NCBI RefSeq assembly: GCF_000412675.1
Contig: NC_021505.1
Coordinates: 1,854,501 to 1,918,500, forward strand
Direction of reading: 5' to 3'
Source: Pseudomonas putida NBRC 14164
GTDB lineage: Bacteria > Pseudomonadota > Gammaproteobacteria > Pseudomonadales > Pseudomonadaceae
DNA: 64,000 nt
The translations under genes and the position numbers were made by a program. Positions 25,528-34,464 of the stretch are shown here, in pieces. The notes beneath the pieces were generated by a model. The model saw only the letters and a list, made by a program, of their open reading frames with translations. It ran no database searches and was not told where the DNA came from. The stretch's first letter is position 1. Each line of letters starts with the position of its first letter.

Positions 25528-27777
25528 ATGTACAAGGACCTCAAGTTCCCGATCCTCATCGTCCACCGCGCCATCAAGGCGGACAGCGTTGCCGGCGAGC
25601 GCGTGCGGGGCATCGCCGAGGAGCTGCGCCAGGATGGCTTCGCCATTCTCGCCGCCGCCGACCATGCCGAAGCCCGCCTGGTTGCCGCCACCCACCACGG
25701 CCTGGCCTGCATGCTGATCGCTGCCGAAGGCGTTGGCGAGAACACCCACCTGCTGCAGAACATGGCCGAGCTGATCCGCCTGGCCCGCCTGCGCGCACCC
25801 AGCCTGCCGATTTTCGCCCTGGGTGAACAGGTAACCCTGGAAAACGCCCCGGCCGAGGCTATGAGCGAGCTTAACCAGCTTCGAGGAATCCTCTACCTGT
25901 TCGAGGATACCGTGCCGTTTCTCGCCCGCCAGGTGGCGCGCGCCGCACACACCTACCTCGACGGCCTGCTGCCGCCGTTCTTCAAGGCCTTGGTGCAGCA
26001 CACTGCGCAATCCAACTATTCCTGGCACACCCCGGGCCATGGCGGCGGCGTGGCCTACCATAAAAGCCCGGTGGGCCAGGCTTTTCACCAGTTCTTCGGG
26101 GAAAATACCCTGCGCTCGGACCTGTCTGTTTCCGTGCCGGAACTCGGCTCGTTGCTCGACCACACCGGGCCGCTGGCAGAAGCCGAAGCCAGGGCGGCGC
26201 GCAACTTCGGCGCTGACCATACCTTCTTCGTCATCAACGGTACTTCCACCGCCAACAAGATTGTCTGGCACGCCATGGTCGGTCGCGACGACCTGGTGCT
26301 GGTGGACCGCAACTGCCACAAGTCGGTAGTGCACGCGATCATCATGACCGGCGCCATTCCGCTGTACCTGTGCCCGGAGCGCAACGAACTGGGCATCATC
26401 GGCCCGATCCCGCTCAGTGAATTCAGCCCCGAGGCAATCGCGGCGAAGATACTGGCCAACCCCCTTGCCCGCGATCGTGGGCAGCGAATCAAGCTGGCGG
26501 TAGTGACCAACTCCACCTATGACGGCCTGTGCTACCACGCCGGTATGATCAAGCAGAGCCTGGGTGCCAGTGTCGAGGTGCTGCATTTCGACGAGGCCTG
26601 GTTCGCCTATGCGGCGTTTCATGACTTCTTCACCGGGCGCTATGCCATGGGCACTGCCTGCACGGCAGACAGCCCGCTGGTGTTCAGTACCCATTCCACC
26701 CACAAACTGCTGGCCGCCTTCAGCCAGGCCTCGATGATCCATGTGCAGGACGGGGCCAGGCGTCAGCTGGACCGTGACCGCTTCAACGAAGCGTTCATGA
26801 TGCATATCTCGACCTCGCCGCAGTACAGCATTCTCGCCTCGCTGGACGTGGCCTCGACCATGATGGAAGGGCCGGCCGGGCATTCGCTGCTGCAAGAGAT
26901 GTTCGACGAGGCGCTGAGTTTTCGTCGTGCCCTGGCCAACCTGCGCGAGCACATTGCTGCGGAGGACTGGTGGTTCAGTATCTGGCAGCCGCCGCGCACC
27001 GAAGGTACCCAGCGCCTGGCCGCGCAAGACTGGTTGCTGCAACCGGGGGCGGAGTGGCATGGCTTTGGCGAGGTGGTGGACGACTATGTGCTGCTCGACC
27101 CGCTCAAGGTGACCTTGGTGATGCCGGGCCTGAGCGCGGGGGGGGTGCTGGGCGAGCATGGCATCCCGGCGGCGGTGGTCAGCAAGTTTCTCTGGGAGCG
27201 GGGGCTGGTGGTGGAGAAAACCGGCCTGTACAGCTTCCTGGTGCTGTTCTCCATGGGCATTACCAAAGGCAAGTGGAGCACTTTGCTTACGGAGTTGCTG
27301 GAGTTCAAGCGCCACTATGATGGCAATACAGCCCTGAGCAGTTGCCTGCCGAGTGTGGTGGCAGCCGATGCTTTACGCTACCAGAGGATGGGGCTGCGCG
27401 ACCTGTGTGAGCAATTGCATGGCTGCTACCGCGCCAATGCCACGGCCAAGCAACTCAAGCGGCTGTTCACGCGCTTGCCGGAGGTGGCTGTGAGCCCGGC
27501 CCGGGCCTATGACCAGATGGTGCGTGGCGAGGTGGAGGCGGTGCCGATCGAGGCGCTGCTGGGGCGTGTGGCAGCGGTGATGCTGGTGCCGTATCCGCCT
27601 GGTATTCCATTGATCATGCCGGGCGAGCGGTTCACCGAGGCGACCCGCTCGATACTCGATTACCTGGCCTTTGCCCGGGCATTCAACCAGGGCTTCCCCG
27701 GTTTTGTCGCCGATGTGCATGGCCTGCAGAACGAGAGCGGCCGTTACACCGTGGACTGCATCACGGAATGCGAATGA
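25528..27777 (+). CDS. ldcC: Lysine decarboxylase (Orn/Lys/Arg decarboxylase family)
   Basis: This PLP enzyme of 749 residues converts lysine to cadaverine (family function; substrate by similarity to Pseudomonas LdcC/LdcA). Residues 1-130 form the N-terminal flavodoxin-like wing domain. The catalytic domain has the WHTPGHGGGVAYHKSP block near residue 170 and the PLP Lys in HSTHKLLAAF at K393. The ATG at 25528 is chosen because a strong GGAGGT lies 9 bases before it; in-frame ATGs at 25495 and 25504 have no ribosome site. The 3' end overlaps the end of the next minus-strand gene by 17 bases. Confidence 0.93.
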   Translation: MYKDLKFPILIVHRAIKADSVAGERVRGIAEELRQDGFAILAAADHAEARLVAATHHGLACMLIAAEGVGENTHLLQNMAELIRLARLRAPSLPIFALGEQVTLENAPAEAMSELNQLRGILYLFEDTVPFLARQVARAAHTYLDGLLPPFFKALVQHTAQSNYSWHTPGHGGGVAYHKSPVGQAFHQFFGENTLRSDLSVSVPELGSLLDHTGPLAEAEARAARNFGADHTFFVINGTSTANKIVWHAMVGRDDLVLVDRNCHKSVVHAIIMTGAIPLYLCPERNELGIIGPIPLSEFSPEAIAAKILANPLARDRGQRIKLAVVTNSTYDGLCYHAGMIKQSLGASVEVLHFDEAWFAYAAFHDFFTGRYAMGTACTADSPLVFSTHSTHKLLAAFSQASMIHVQDGARRQLDRDRFNEAFMMHISTSPQYSILASLDVASTMMEGPAGHSLLQEMFDEALSFRRALANLREHIAAEDWWFSIWQPPRTEGTQRLAAQDWLLQPGAEWHGFGEVVDDYVLLDPLKVTLVMPGLSAGGVLGEHGIPAAVVSKFLWERGLVVEKTGLYSFLVLFSMGITKGKWSTLLTELLEFKRHYDGNTALSSCLPSVVAADALRYQRMGLRDLCEQLHGCYRANATAKQLKRLFTRLPEVAVSPARAYDQMVRGEVEAVPIEALLGRVAAVMLVPYPPGIPLIMPGERFTEATRSILDYLAFARAFNQGFPGFVADVHGLQNESGRYTVDCITECE

Positions 27778-27979
27778 TCTCGACGCCGCTGCGCGCCAGT
27801 TCGAAACGGTTTTCACCGAGGTGGTTGACCTTGTCGCCGATGGCCAGGCGGTAGGTGGTGATGGGGGCGCCCAGCGTGCTGCCGTCAAGTTGCAGGGTTG
27901 ATTCCTGGAACTCGTGCACGGGGTAGATACGGCCTTCGGCGTCACGGGCGTGGAATTGGCCGACCATTACTGCTGCCAT
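27761..27979 (-). CDS. Small conserved hypothetical protein
   Basis: This 72-residue protein from ATG 27979 (alternative ATG 27967) reads as compact beta-rich sequence: VGQFHARDAEGRIYPVHEFQ, trimmed here to VGQFHARDAEGRIY, with a TYRLAIGDKVNHLG block later. I do not recognise a function. Its last 17 bases overlap the end of ldcC on the opposite strand. GAGG lies 11 bases before the start. The amino-acid composition and family-like feel support a real gene. Confidence 0.65.
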   Translation of the reverse strand: MAAVMVGQFHARDAEGRIYPVHEFQESTLQLDGSTLGAPITTYRLAIGDKVNHLGENRFELARSGVEIIRIP

Positions 27980-28136
27980 TTGGGTGGAAACCTCTGAATT
28001 ACGTAGAAAATGTCTGAAGGCATAGACCGTGGAACAGCCTCGGAAGTTTTCACCCTGCGGAAAAAAAACCAAAGCGCCGAGGAACGGTCATCTATAACTA
28101 CAACGTCCCTTTACCCAGCAAAGGTTGGAAATTGCC

Positions 28137-28697
28137 ATGAGCCAGGTGTATTCGGTAGCGGTTGTCGTGGGTAGCTTGCGCAAGGAGTCGTACAACCGCA
28201 AGGTCGCCCGCGCACTTTCGGAGCTGGCGCCGTCCAGCCTTGCTCTGAAGATCGTCGAGATTGGCGATTTGCCGTTGTACAACGAGGACGTCGAGGCCGA
28301 AGCGCCGCCGGAGGCGTGGAAGCGGTTTCGCGAGGAGATCCGTCGCAGTGATGCGGTGTTGTTCGTCACGCCAGAATACAACCGATCAGTGCCGGGCTGC
28401 CTGAAAAATGCCATCGATGTGGGCTCGCGGCCGTACGGGCAAAGTGCCTGGAGTGGCAAGCCGACGGCGGTGGTGAGTGTATCGCCCGGGGCCATTGGCG
28501 GCTTTGGCGCCAACCATGCCGTGCGCCAGTCGCTGGTGTTTCTGGACATGCCGTGCATGCAGATGCCCGAAGCCTACATTGGCGGTGCCGCAAGCCTGTT
28601 CGACGATTCGGGCAAGCTCAACGACAAGACCCGGCCGTTCTTGCAGGCGTTTGTCGACAAGTTTGCTTCGTGGGTGAAGCTGAACAGGGCGGTTTGA
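28137..28697 (+). CDS. NADPH-dependent FMN reductase family protein
   Basis: This 186-residue flavodoxin-like reductase has VVVGSLRKESYNRKVAR at the phosphate-binding loop, FVTPEYNRSVPGCLKNAID in the middle and a VSVSPGAIGGFGANHA block, as in ChrR/NQR-type quinone or chromate reductases. It probably uses NADPH to reduce quinones or other acceptors through bound FMN. ATG 28137 is used rather than the in-frame TTG at 28125. A REP pair follows the stop codon. Confidence 0.92.
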   Translation: MSQVYSVAVVVGSLRKESYNRKVARALSELAPSSLALKIVEIGDLPLYNEDVEAEAPPEAWKRFREEIRRSDAVLFVTPEYNRSVPGCLKNAIDVGSRPYGQSAWSGKPTAVVSVSPGAIGGFGANHAVRQSLVFLDMPCMQMPEAYIGGAASLFDDSGKLNDKTRPFLQAFVDKFASWVKLNRAV

Positions 28698-28707
28698 CGC
28701 GGTCTTT

Positions 28708-28799
28708 GCAGGAGCAGTGCGCTGCGAAGAGGCCGGCACAGACGCATACTGATGCGTGATCTGTACCGGCCCTTTCGCAGCACAAGGCTGCTCCTGCAG
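28708..28799. repeat. REP inverted pair after the FMN reductase gene
   Basis: Opposed arms TGCAGGAGCAGTGCGCTGCG (from 28708) and the complementary CGCAGCACAAGGCTGCTCC (to 28799) flank the perfect inner palindrome ACGCATACTGATGCGT. It sits between two converging genes and may serve as a two-way transcript end. Confidence 0.85.
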
Positions 28800-28818
28800 A
28801 AACAGTGCGCCGCATGTT

Positions 28819-30891
28819 CTAGCGGAAGCTGTAGGAAACGCCGGCATAAACGCCAAACCCTTCGCCCGGCGTAGAGCGGGCGTTGTCCTTGCCGGCATCG
28901 TTGTAGGTGGGTGTCACCGTGGCCGCATAGCGCTTGTTGGTCAGGTTGCGCAGGTCCAGCCAGGTCTGCCAGTCGTGTTTGGGTGAATTCCAGCCCAGGC
29001 GCGCGCCGAGCAAGGCATATTCATCGGCGTGGTAGCTGTTGGCATAGTCCACCTGCACCTTCGACGCCATTTGTGTGTTGACCCCGGCATAGAAGCCACT
29101 CGGCCAGTCATAGCGCAGTTCGGCCTGGTAGTAGTGCATGGGGATGCCGGGCAGGCGGTTGTCGCCAAACTTGTCGTCATCACGGTAGTGGAAGTCGCTG
29201 AACGTATAGGCCTGGCGCAAGCTCAGCTTGCCGGTGCCGGCGCTTTCCCACAGGGTGCTGTCGAGGCCGGCCTCCACGCCCTGGTGCATGGTAGCGCTGG
29301 CGTTGAACTCCGAGGTGAAGTTAGGCACCACCTCCACGGCCAGCAGTTCGTGACTCACTTGCGAGTAGTACCAGGCAAGGTCCCAGCGGCCAAGCGCCGA
29401 GTCGCCACGCGCGCCCAGCTCCAGGGTAGTGGCAGTCTGGTTCTGCATCTCGATCGGCTGGATCTGTTTGCCGCCTGTGCTGGGCGCGCTCCAGATCAGC
29501 GACCACGGGTGTGGCGGTTCTACCGAGCGGCTGAGGTTGCCGTACACCTGCAGGTCCGGGCGGATGTCGTAGCGCAGCCCCAGGCGCGGTGCGTAGTCCC
29601 AGTCATGCATGCTCACCTTGCCACCTTCGGCCGGGTAGGTTACGGCACTTTCGCGGCGGGTGTATATCATCGCAAGACCCGTGGTCAGCCACAGGTCCGG
29701 GACCAGTTCCAGGTCGTTGCCGACATGCAGCACGGTGTCCGAGCCCTGGTAGGTGAAGTCACGGGTGCGCGCGCCGAATACATCGCCATCGCGGGTAAAT
29801 TGTGAAGCGCCACTGTTGGGCAGGTGCTTGGTGGTGCGCCAGCCGATGGTGGTCTTGCTTTCGTGACCAAGCAGCGTGTCGCGGCGGAAATAGTTCAGCG
29901 TGCCGCTGACATCGGTATAGGCCACCTTCAGGCGCATCGGACCTTCACGCAGGTCCATGGGGTAGTCGTGATAGACCAGGCCGGCTTCCAGGCGCGCATC
30001 GTCGTCGAGGTAGAAGGTGGTCTTGTTGCCCACCCAGGTGCTGCCTGGTTGCGGGCGGCTGTCGTCGCGGGCCAGGTAAGCCGGGTTGGCCGCACGCGGG
30101 TGGTGCTTGATCTGGTCTTTGGTCAGGCGCCCGGCCAGTTCGTTTTCGGTCTCCCGGTAGCGCAGGTAGAAGCGGGTTTCCAGGTTCGGGTTGAAGCGGT
30201 AGCCGACATTGGCAGCAAAGCCCTTGGCACTGCCGCTGCTGTGCGCCTGATACCCGTCATATTCCGAGTCGGTCAGGGCCACGTAGTAGTCGAGATTGCC
30301 CAGCACTTGCCCCGAGCTGATGTGCCGGTGCTGGTAACCGCGGCTGCCGACCTCGTAGCGCACCTGCAGCGGTGCGGCGTCGTAGCCGGTGTGGGTGACG
30401 TAGTTGATCGCGCCGCCCAGCGCCAGGGCACCCTGGTCGAAACCATTGGCGCCCCGCAGCACTTCGGCACGGCTCAGCCATAGCGGCTCGAACAACTCGT
30501 AGGGTGTACCGCCCGGGCCAGTCAGTGGCAGGCCGTCGAACATCGTGTACACCCCGGAGCCATGGGCCCCCGGCGCGCGGTTGATGCCCGAGCCGCGGAT
30601 CGACAGTTTGATGCCATCGTTGCCCGCCGATTGAGCGAATACGCCGGGCTGGTAGGCCAGCACGTCCTGGTTGCTGGCCACTCGGCCTTGCCCCACGCTT
30701 TGCATGTCCACCAGGTTGCTGGCGCCTGGCACCTCCCGCAGGCGTTCGCTGGCAGCTGTCAGGTCGTTCTGCTCCTCATCGGTGATCAGCACCTGGCCCA
30801 ATTCGACCGAGGATGCTGCCAGGGCGGGCTGGGCGGCAACAAAGGCAGCCAGCAGGCCAAGGCAGGACGATGGGGAAAAAACGGAACGCAT
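28819..30891 (-). CDS. TonB-dependent outer-membrane receptor (FecA-like)
   Basis: The 690-residue protein has a signal peptide (cleavage near residue 26 after ALA), a plug domain from about 40 to 160 (LITDEEQN as possible TonB box region, then KLSIRGSGINRAPGAHG and EVLRGANGFDQGALALGGAI), and a long barrel ending YAGVSYSFR. It would import a ferric chelate or other large ligand using TonB energy. No partner sigma/anti-sigma genes or Fur box are visible next to it, and the substrate cannot be told from the sequence. Confidence 0.93.
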   Translation of the reverse strand: MRSVFSPSSCLGLLAAFVAAQPALAASSVELGQVLITDEEQNDLTAASERLREVPGASNLVDMQSVGQGRVASNQDVLAYQPGVFAQSAGNDGIKLSIRGSGINRAPGAHGSGVYTMFDGLPLTGPGGTPYELFEPLWLSRAEVLRGANGFDQGALALGGAINYVTHTGYDAAPLQVRYEVGSRGYQHRHISSGQVLGNLDYYVALTDSEYDGYQAHSSGSAKGFAANVGYRFNPNLETRFYLRYRETENELAGRLTKDQIKHHPRAANPAYLARDDSRPQPGSTWVGNKTTFYLDDDARLEAGLVYHDYPMDLREGPMRLKVAYTDVSGTLNYFRRDTLLGHESKTTIGWRTTKHLPNSGASQFTRDGDVFGARTRDFTYQGSDTVLHVGNDLELVPDLWLTTGLAMIYTRRESAVTYPAEGGKVSMHDWDYAPRLGLRYDIRPDLQVYGNLSRSVEPPHPWSLIWSAPSTGGKQIQPIEMQNQTATTLELGARGDSALGRWDLAWYYSQVSHELLAVEVVPNFTSEFNASATMHQGVEAGLDSTLWESAGTGKLSLRQAYTFSDFHYRDDDKFGDNRLPGIPMHYYQAELRYDWPSGFYAGVNTQMASKVQVDYANSYHADEYALLGARLGWNSPKHDWQTWLDLRNLTNKRYAATVTPTYNDAGKDNARSTPGEGFGVYAGVSYSFR

Positions 30892-31111
30892 TGTACGACT
30901 CCAGGCGAAAGACGAATGGACAACGGCGTTGAGACGAGCGAAATGCCGCTTGGAGCACGAAGAAACTCAGCAAATCTTGCACTGCTTTCGTCAGACGCTT
31001 TTGTACGAAAGTTCTTTACAAGCCGCACCGGTGGAGCGAGGCGGCATGGGCTTCGTAAGGTGGTTGCAGACCGGCAGCGATGCCTCGCTCAATCACCCGT
31101 GGAGTACCCGC

Positions 31112-31360
31112 ATGACTGACAACGCACTACACCCACAGCAACCCCCGGCGCACGCCCCGGTTCGCCTGACTCCACGTGAACGGCAAGTGCTGTTGTGGTG
31201 TGCCTACGGCAAGAGCTCGTGGGAGATCGGCCGGATCCTTGAATGCAAGGAGTCGACGGTGAACTTCCACGTGTCCAACATCCTGCGCAAGTTCGATGTG
31301 CCTACCCGGGTGGCGGCAGTGATCAAGGCCATTCGCTACGGCATGCTGGCCGAGCAATGA
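31112..31360 (+). CDS. Solo LuxR-type (GerE) helix-turn-helix regulator
   Basis: The 82-residue protein is essentially only a GerE DNA-binding domain: LTPRERQVLLWCAYGKSSWE, then STVNFHVSNILRKF and VIKAIRYGML. It resembles the C-terminal half of quorum-sensing LuxR proteins but has no signal-binding domain. ATG 31112 has GGAG 7 bases upstream. It is 11 bases from the GpL-like gene, so it may drive or belong to the phage-derived unit. Confidence 0.85.
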   Translation: MTDNALHPQQPPAHAPVRLTPRERQVLLWCAYGKSSWEIGRILECKESTVNFHVSNILRKFDVPTRVAAVIKAIRYGMLAEQ

Positions 31361-31371
31361 GGGGGTGAGGT

Positions 31372-31719
31372 ATGAGCAACGACCCTCGGTTACCGCGTTA
31401 TGCCGACAGCCATGACCCGTTCTGGCCACGGGTGGACCTTGGCAGGCTGCGTGAGCGCCTGAACCTGACATGGCCCGTCAGTGAGGCCGCCCTGGAAGTC
31501 GCCGCACGTTGTGCCGCCATTGATGCAGCGCGGGAATTTGCGCGCTGGCGCGCGGTGTTGCGAGAGCGGGGCTACAAGCGCCTGGAGGATGTGGCCGGGC
31601 ATGACCAAGGGCGTGCTTTGCGGGTGTGCTACGTCCGCTTTGTCGAGGCCGCAGTCATGTACAGCCTGGGCGCGAGCTCATGTTTGACCAATGTGCGTCG
31701 GAGGGCTGCTCATGCCTGA
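31372..31719 (+). CDS. Phage head completion protein-like (P2 GpL family)
   Basis: The 115-residue protein has the features of P2-type head completion/stabilisation proteins: FWPRVDLGRLRERLNLTW at the start, a helical FARWRAVLRERGYKRLEDV region and RFVEAAVMYSL near the end. No other capsid gene is nearby, so it is a relic or has been reused. It overlaps the holin-like gene by 8 bases and follows the LuxR-type gene in what looks like one operon. Confidence 0.65.
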   Translation: MSNDPRLPRYADSHDPFWPRVDLGRLRERLNLTWPVSEAALEVAARCAAIDAAREFARWRAVLRERGYKRLEDVAGHDQGRALRVCYVRFVEAAVMYSLGASSCLTNVRRRAAHA

Positions 31720-32074
31720 GGCATCTGTTATCGACCGCTTGGCCCTGGGGCTGATTGAACTGCTGAGCGTGGATGGCAGTGTGTTGTTTGCCGCGCTGCT
31801 GGGGGCTTTGCTGGTGGGCGCGGCGCGCGACCGCTTGATCACCAGTGCGACCAGTCGCCTGACGCTGGGCAAGAAGTTGTTGCTGGTGTTCGTGACCGTG
31901 GGTGTGGGGCACCTGTTCGAGCCGCTGGTTTCGTCATTGGCGCCCTTGTTGACCCGTGGCATGGCGGCATTCGTTGCTGCCGTGGTGGTGATCCCCATCA
32001 GCCTCAAGGTCATGGTCTGGCTGGATACGCTCGATCCGCGCGAACTCATGCAGCGCTGGCGGCGCCGAGGTTAG
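31712..32074 (+). CDS. Putative phage holin
   Basis: The 120-residue membrane protein has hydrophobic segments at about residues 20-40, 55-75 and 85-105 and a basic tail (QRWRRRG), the layout of P2-family putative holins. The start at 31712 is favoured by GAGG 7 bases upstream over an earlier ATG at 31691. No endolysin or spanin gene is adjacent. Its stop overlaps that of the converging repressor gene. Confidence 0.65.
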   Translation: MPEASVIDRLALGLIELLSVDGSVLFAALLGALLVGAARDRLITSATSRLTLGKKLLLVFVTVGVGHLFEPLVSSLAPLLTRGMAAFVAAVVVIPISLKVMVWLDTLDPRELMQRWRRRG

Positions 32075-32463
32075 CCGCTGGCGGCTTTGGGCAAGTGACT
32101 GGTCAGTTCGCTCAATTGCTGTTCCAACTGCTGGATGCGTTGCTTGTCCTTGATCAGCAGCAGGATGGCCTGGCGATCACCTGGCGCCAACGTGCGCAGC
32201 CGGTCGAGCATGTCGAACTCCCAGCCTCCCTCACTTTGGCATACCGGGCGTTGGTCCCCTTCGCCCAACAGCAACCAGTCCAGTGAGCACGCATGCTGTC
32301 TGGCTAGATCTATGCAAAGTGAGTATGGGACGCTGTCGCGAACTTTCCAGCTGCTCAGCGTCTGCGGGCTGACCGACAACGCACGAGACAGCTCGGCATC
32401 AGTCTGGGCGCCAGTAAGAAGCTTAAGGCGCGTGAGCACCTCAGCAAGTACGTGAGTACTCAT
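32071..32463 (-). CDS. CI-like phage repressor (helix-turn-helix)
   Basis: The 130-residue protein has an N-terminal Phage_CI_repr type DNA-binding domain (AELSRALSVSPQTLSSWKVR and the SLDWLLLGEG block) and a short C-terminal coiled-coil-like tail (KQRIQQLEQQLSEL). It lacks a LexA-like protease domain, so it should not be cleaved in the SOS response. It is divergent from the small ORF and the ogr-like gene across a 90-base region that probably holds its operators. Confidence 0.85.
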   Translation of the reverse strand: MSTHVLAEVLTRLKLLTGAQTDAELSRALSVSPQTLSSWKVRDSVPYSLCIDLARQHACSLDWLLLGEGDQRPVCQSEGGWEFDMLDRLRTLAPGDRQAILLLIKDKQRIQQLEQQLSELTSHLPKAASG

Positions 32464-32553
32464 AACAAATATCCATGACTGGTTTAATGATATTCCATGG
32501 GCTTAAACTACTCGTTATGAATACAGCCCTGCGTTTTAAGGAGCACTTCTGCA
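32464..32553. promoter_or_regulatory. Divergent regulatory region between CI-like and Ogr-like genes
   Basis: This AT-rich 90-base gap separates the repressor from the rightward pair. It holds near-repeats ATATCCATG (32469-32477) and ATATTCCATG (32490-32499) and a split inverted pair CATAAC (32461) / GTTATG (32513). AAGGAG at 32538-32543 is the ribosome site of the small ORF. Repressor sites are inferred, not proven. Confidence 0.4.
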
Positions 32554-32646
32554 ATGAGAACCATCAAATTGAAGAATACACCCACAGTTGCAGCCAATAC
32601 TGACACACAGGTTGGCCTGGGCAATGCTAGCAGGTACTTGCCGTGA
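32554..32646 (+). CDS. 30-residue ORF translationally coupled to the ogr-like gene
   Basis: The ORF MRTIKLKNTPTVAANT..., ending SRYLP, has an AAGGAG ribosome site at 32538-32543, and its TGA overlaps the GTG start of the next gene (GTGA). The peptide has no recognisable family. The good ribosome site and stop/start overlap argue that it is translated, as a leader peptide or small regulator. Confidence 0.5.
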   Translation: MRTIKLKNTPTVAANTDTQVGLGNASRYLP

Positions 32647-32906
32647 GTACTTACAAGCTGGTTTGCCCGCATTGCCATAGCCGGATGCGCATACGCACTA
32701 GCGAAGGGCGCCATATTTTCTTGCGTATCGCTTATTTGCAATGCACCACTGAAGCGTGCGGCTGGTCAGTACGCGCCGAATTCGAAATGACCCATGAACT
32801 ATCCCCCAGCGGGATGCCCAATCCGGAAGTGTACCTGCCTTCGGCCAATGGCGATTTGCGCAAGGCCGCTCTGCCTGGGGCAGGCCAGGCCAGCCCGGGT
32901 GAGTGA
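32643..32906 (+). CDS. Ogr/Delta-like zinc-finger transcription activator
   Basis: The 87-residue protein has the P2 Ogr arrangement: CPHCHSRMRIRTS near the start, a tyrosine block, then CTTEACGW, giving four zinc ligands (C-x2-C ... C-x4-C), and a basic-to-acidic tail ending in PSGMPNPEVYLP. Ogr proteins activate P2 late promoters. With only GpL- and holin-like genes left nearby, its present target is unclear. It starts with GTG at 32643, inside the stop codon of the 30-residue ORF. Confidence 0.8.
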   Translation: MSTYKLVCPHCHSRMRIRTSEGRHIFLRIAYLQCTTEACGWSVRAEFEMTHELSPSGMPNPEVYLPSANGDLRKAALPGAGQASPGE

Positions 32907-32941
32907 GGCTTCATAGGGGGCAGGCAAATAAATGCGCCGAT

Positions 32942-32973
32942 AAAAAAACACCCCGCATAGGCGGGGTGTTTTG
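32942..32973. terminator. Terminator at the end of the nuo operon (bidirectional form)
   Basis: A perfect 9-base stem ACACCCCGC (32948-32956) / GCGGGGTGT (32961-32969) with a 4-base loop is flanked by seven A on one side and T-rich sequence on the other. Read on the minus strand it ends the nuo transcript with a run of T. It can also act on the ogr-like transcript. Confidence 0.9.
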
Positions 32974-32987
32974 TATTGCCGAGGCGA

Positions 32988-34457
32988 TCAGCCGATCAGT
33001 TGCAGGCCGGCTTGCTGAACCAGTTCCAGCAGCGGCTGCGGGTAGACGCCGAGCACGAAGGCAACAATGGCGATGGCCAGCAGCATGACGCCACCGGTGC
33101 GCTGTTCCCACTTCAGCGGGGCGTCGTGGCGACGCAGGTTAGGCTCGACCAGGTACAGGGTGACCATGACGCGCAGGTAGTAGTAAACGCCGATGGCGCT
33201 ACCGATCACCAGGGCACCGACCAGCCACCACAGGTGCGACTCGACGCCGGTGGCGATGATGTAGAACTTGCCGATGAAGCCAGCGGTCAGCGGGATACCC
33301 GCCAGCGACAGCATCATCACGGTCAGTACCGCGGTCAGGTACGGACGGCGCCAGAACAGGCCGCGGTACTCGTACAGGGCATCGGCGTCACGCCCGCCAT
33401 AAGGCGAGGACATCAGGGTAATGACACCGAAGGCACCCAGGCTGGTGATCACGTAGGTGACCAGGTACACGCCCATGGCTTCCAGGGCCAGGCCCTTGCT
33501 GGCAACCAGGGCAATGACCAGGTAGCCGAAGTGGGCGATGGACGAGTAACCCAGCAGGCGCTTGAGGTTGCTCTGGGTCAGCGCCAGAAGGTTACCGACC
33601 AGGATCGAGGCCACGGCAATCACCGCCAGTACGGTGCTCAGCACGCCGCTGCTGGCAGCAGGGGAGAGCATGAACAGGCGCACGACAACGGCGAATACTG
33701 CAACCTTGCTGGCGGTTGCCAGGAACGCGGCGACCGGCGCCGGGGCGCCTTCGTATACGTCCGGGGTCCACAGGTGGAACGGTACCAGCGACAGCTTGAA
33801 GGCCAGGCCGACCAGCATCATGCCCAGGCCCAGCTGGGCCACCAGGCTTGGCATGCTGGTGGTTGCCAGGGCTTTGCCGATCTGGTCGAAGCTCAGGCTA
33901 CCGGCATCCGCGTACAGCAGGGCCATGCCGAACAGCAGGAAAGCCGAGCCGGCGGCCGACAGCACCATGTACTTGATGCCGGCTTCCAGTGATCGCTTGT
34001 TGAAGAAGGCGTATGCCACCAGGCCGTAGACCGGTACCGACAGCAGCTCCAGGCCGATGAACAGCCCGGCCAGGTGGTTGGCGCTGACCAGCACCAGGCC
34101 ACCGAGGGCCGACATCAGCAGCAGCAGGTACAGTTCTTCACGGTTGCCCGGGAAGCCCTTGGAGCCTTCGCCGAGGTAGGCGTGGGCCAATGTCACGCAC
34201 GCCAGCGTCGCCACCAGGATGATCGCCATGTACAGGCAGGCGAACTTGTCGATGGTGATCAACGGGGTGACCGCCAGCGGCGCTACTTTCAGCGCCGGCA
34301 GGATCGACAGCAGGGCCAGGTTCAGGCCCACGGTGGACAGCAGGAAGGTCTGCGAGTGGTTGCGCTTCCAGGCGATCGCCAGCATCACCACCACCGTGGT
34401 GATGGTGGTGATCAGCATCGGCGCCAATGCGATGAAGTGTTGAGTGGTGAATTCCAT
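32988..34457 (-). CDS. nuoN: NADH-quinone oxidoreductase subunit N
   Basis: NuoN is an antiporter-like proton-pumping membrane subunit of complex I. From ATG 34457 it has 489 residues with about 14 hydrophobic helices and the conserved Lys/His-rich proton-channel region ([18 protein letters not shown]). The start at 34457 is preferred over 34520 because it lies just after the nuoM stop with AAGAG upstream. It is the last gene of the operon, followed by a strong terminator. Confidence 0.96.
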   Translation of the reverse strand: MEFTTQHFIALAPMLITTITTVVVMLAIAWKRNHSQTFLLSTVGLNLALLSILPALKVAPLAVTPLITIDKFACLYMAIILVATLACVTLAHAYLGEGSKGFPGNREELYLLLLMSALGGLVLVSANHLAGLFIGLELLSVPVYGLVAYAFFNKRSLEAGIKYMVLSAAGSAFLLFGMALLYADAGSLSFDQIGKALATTSMPSLVAQLGLGMMLVGLAFKLSLVPFHLWTPDVYEGAPAPVAAFLATASKVAVFAVVVRLFMLSPAASSGVLSTVLAVIAVASILVGNLLALTQSNLKRLLGYSSIAHFGYLVIALVASKGLALEAMGVYLVTYVITSLGAFGVITLMSSPYGGRDADALYEYRGLFWRRPYLTAVLTVMMLSLAGIPLTAGFIGKFYIIATGVESHLWWLVGALVIGSAIGVYYYLRVMVTLYLVEPNLRRHDAPLKWEQRTGGVMLLAIAIVAFVLGVYPQPLLELVQQAGLQLIG

Positions 34458-34464
34458 AGCGCTC

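Noticed and set aside
30671..31360. Longer N-terminal extension of the solo LuxR protein
   Set aside because: The extra frame overlaps the TonB receptor gene antisense and shows no signal-binding domain; ATG 31112 has a clear ribosome site.
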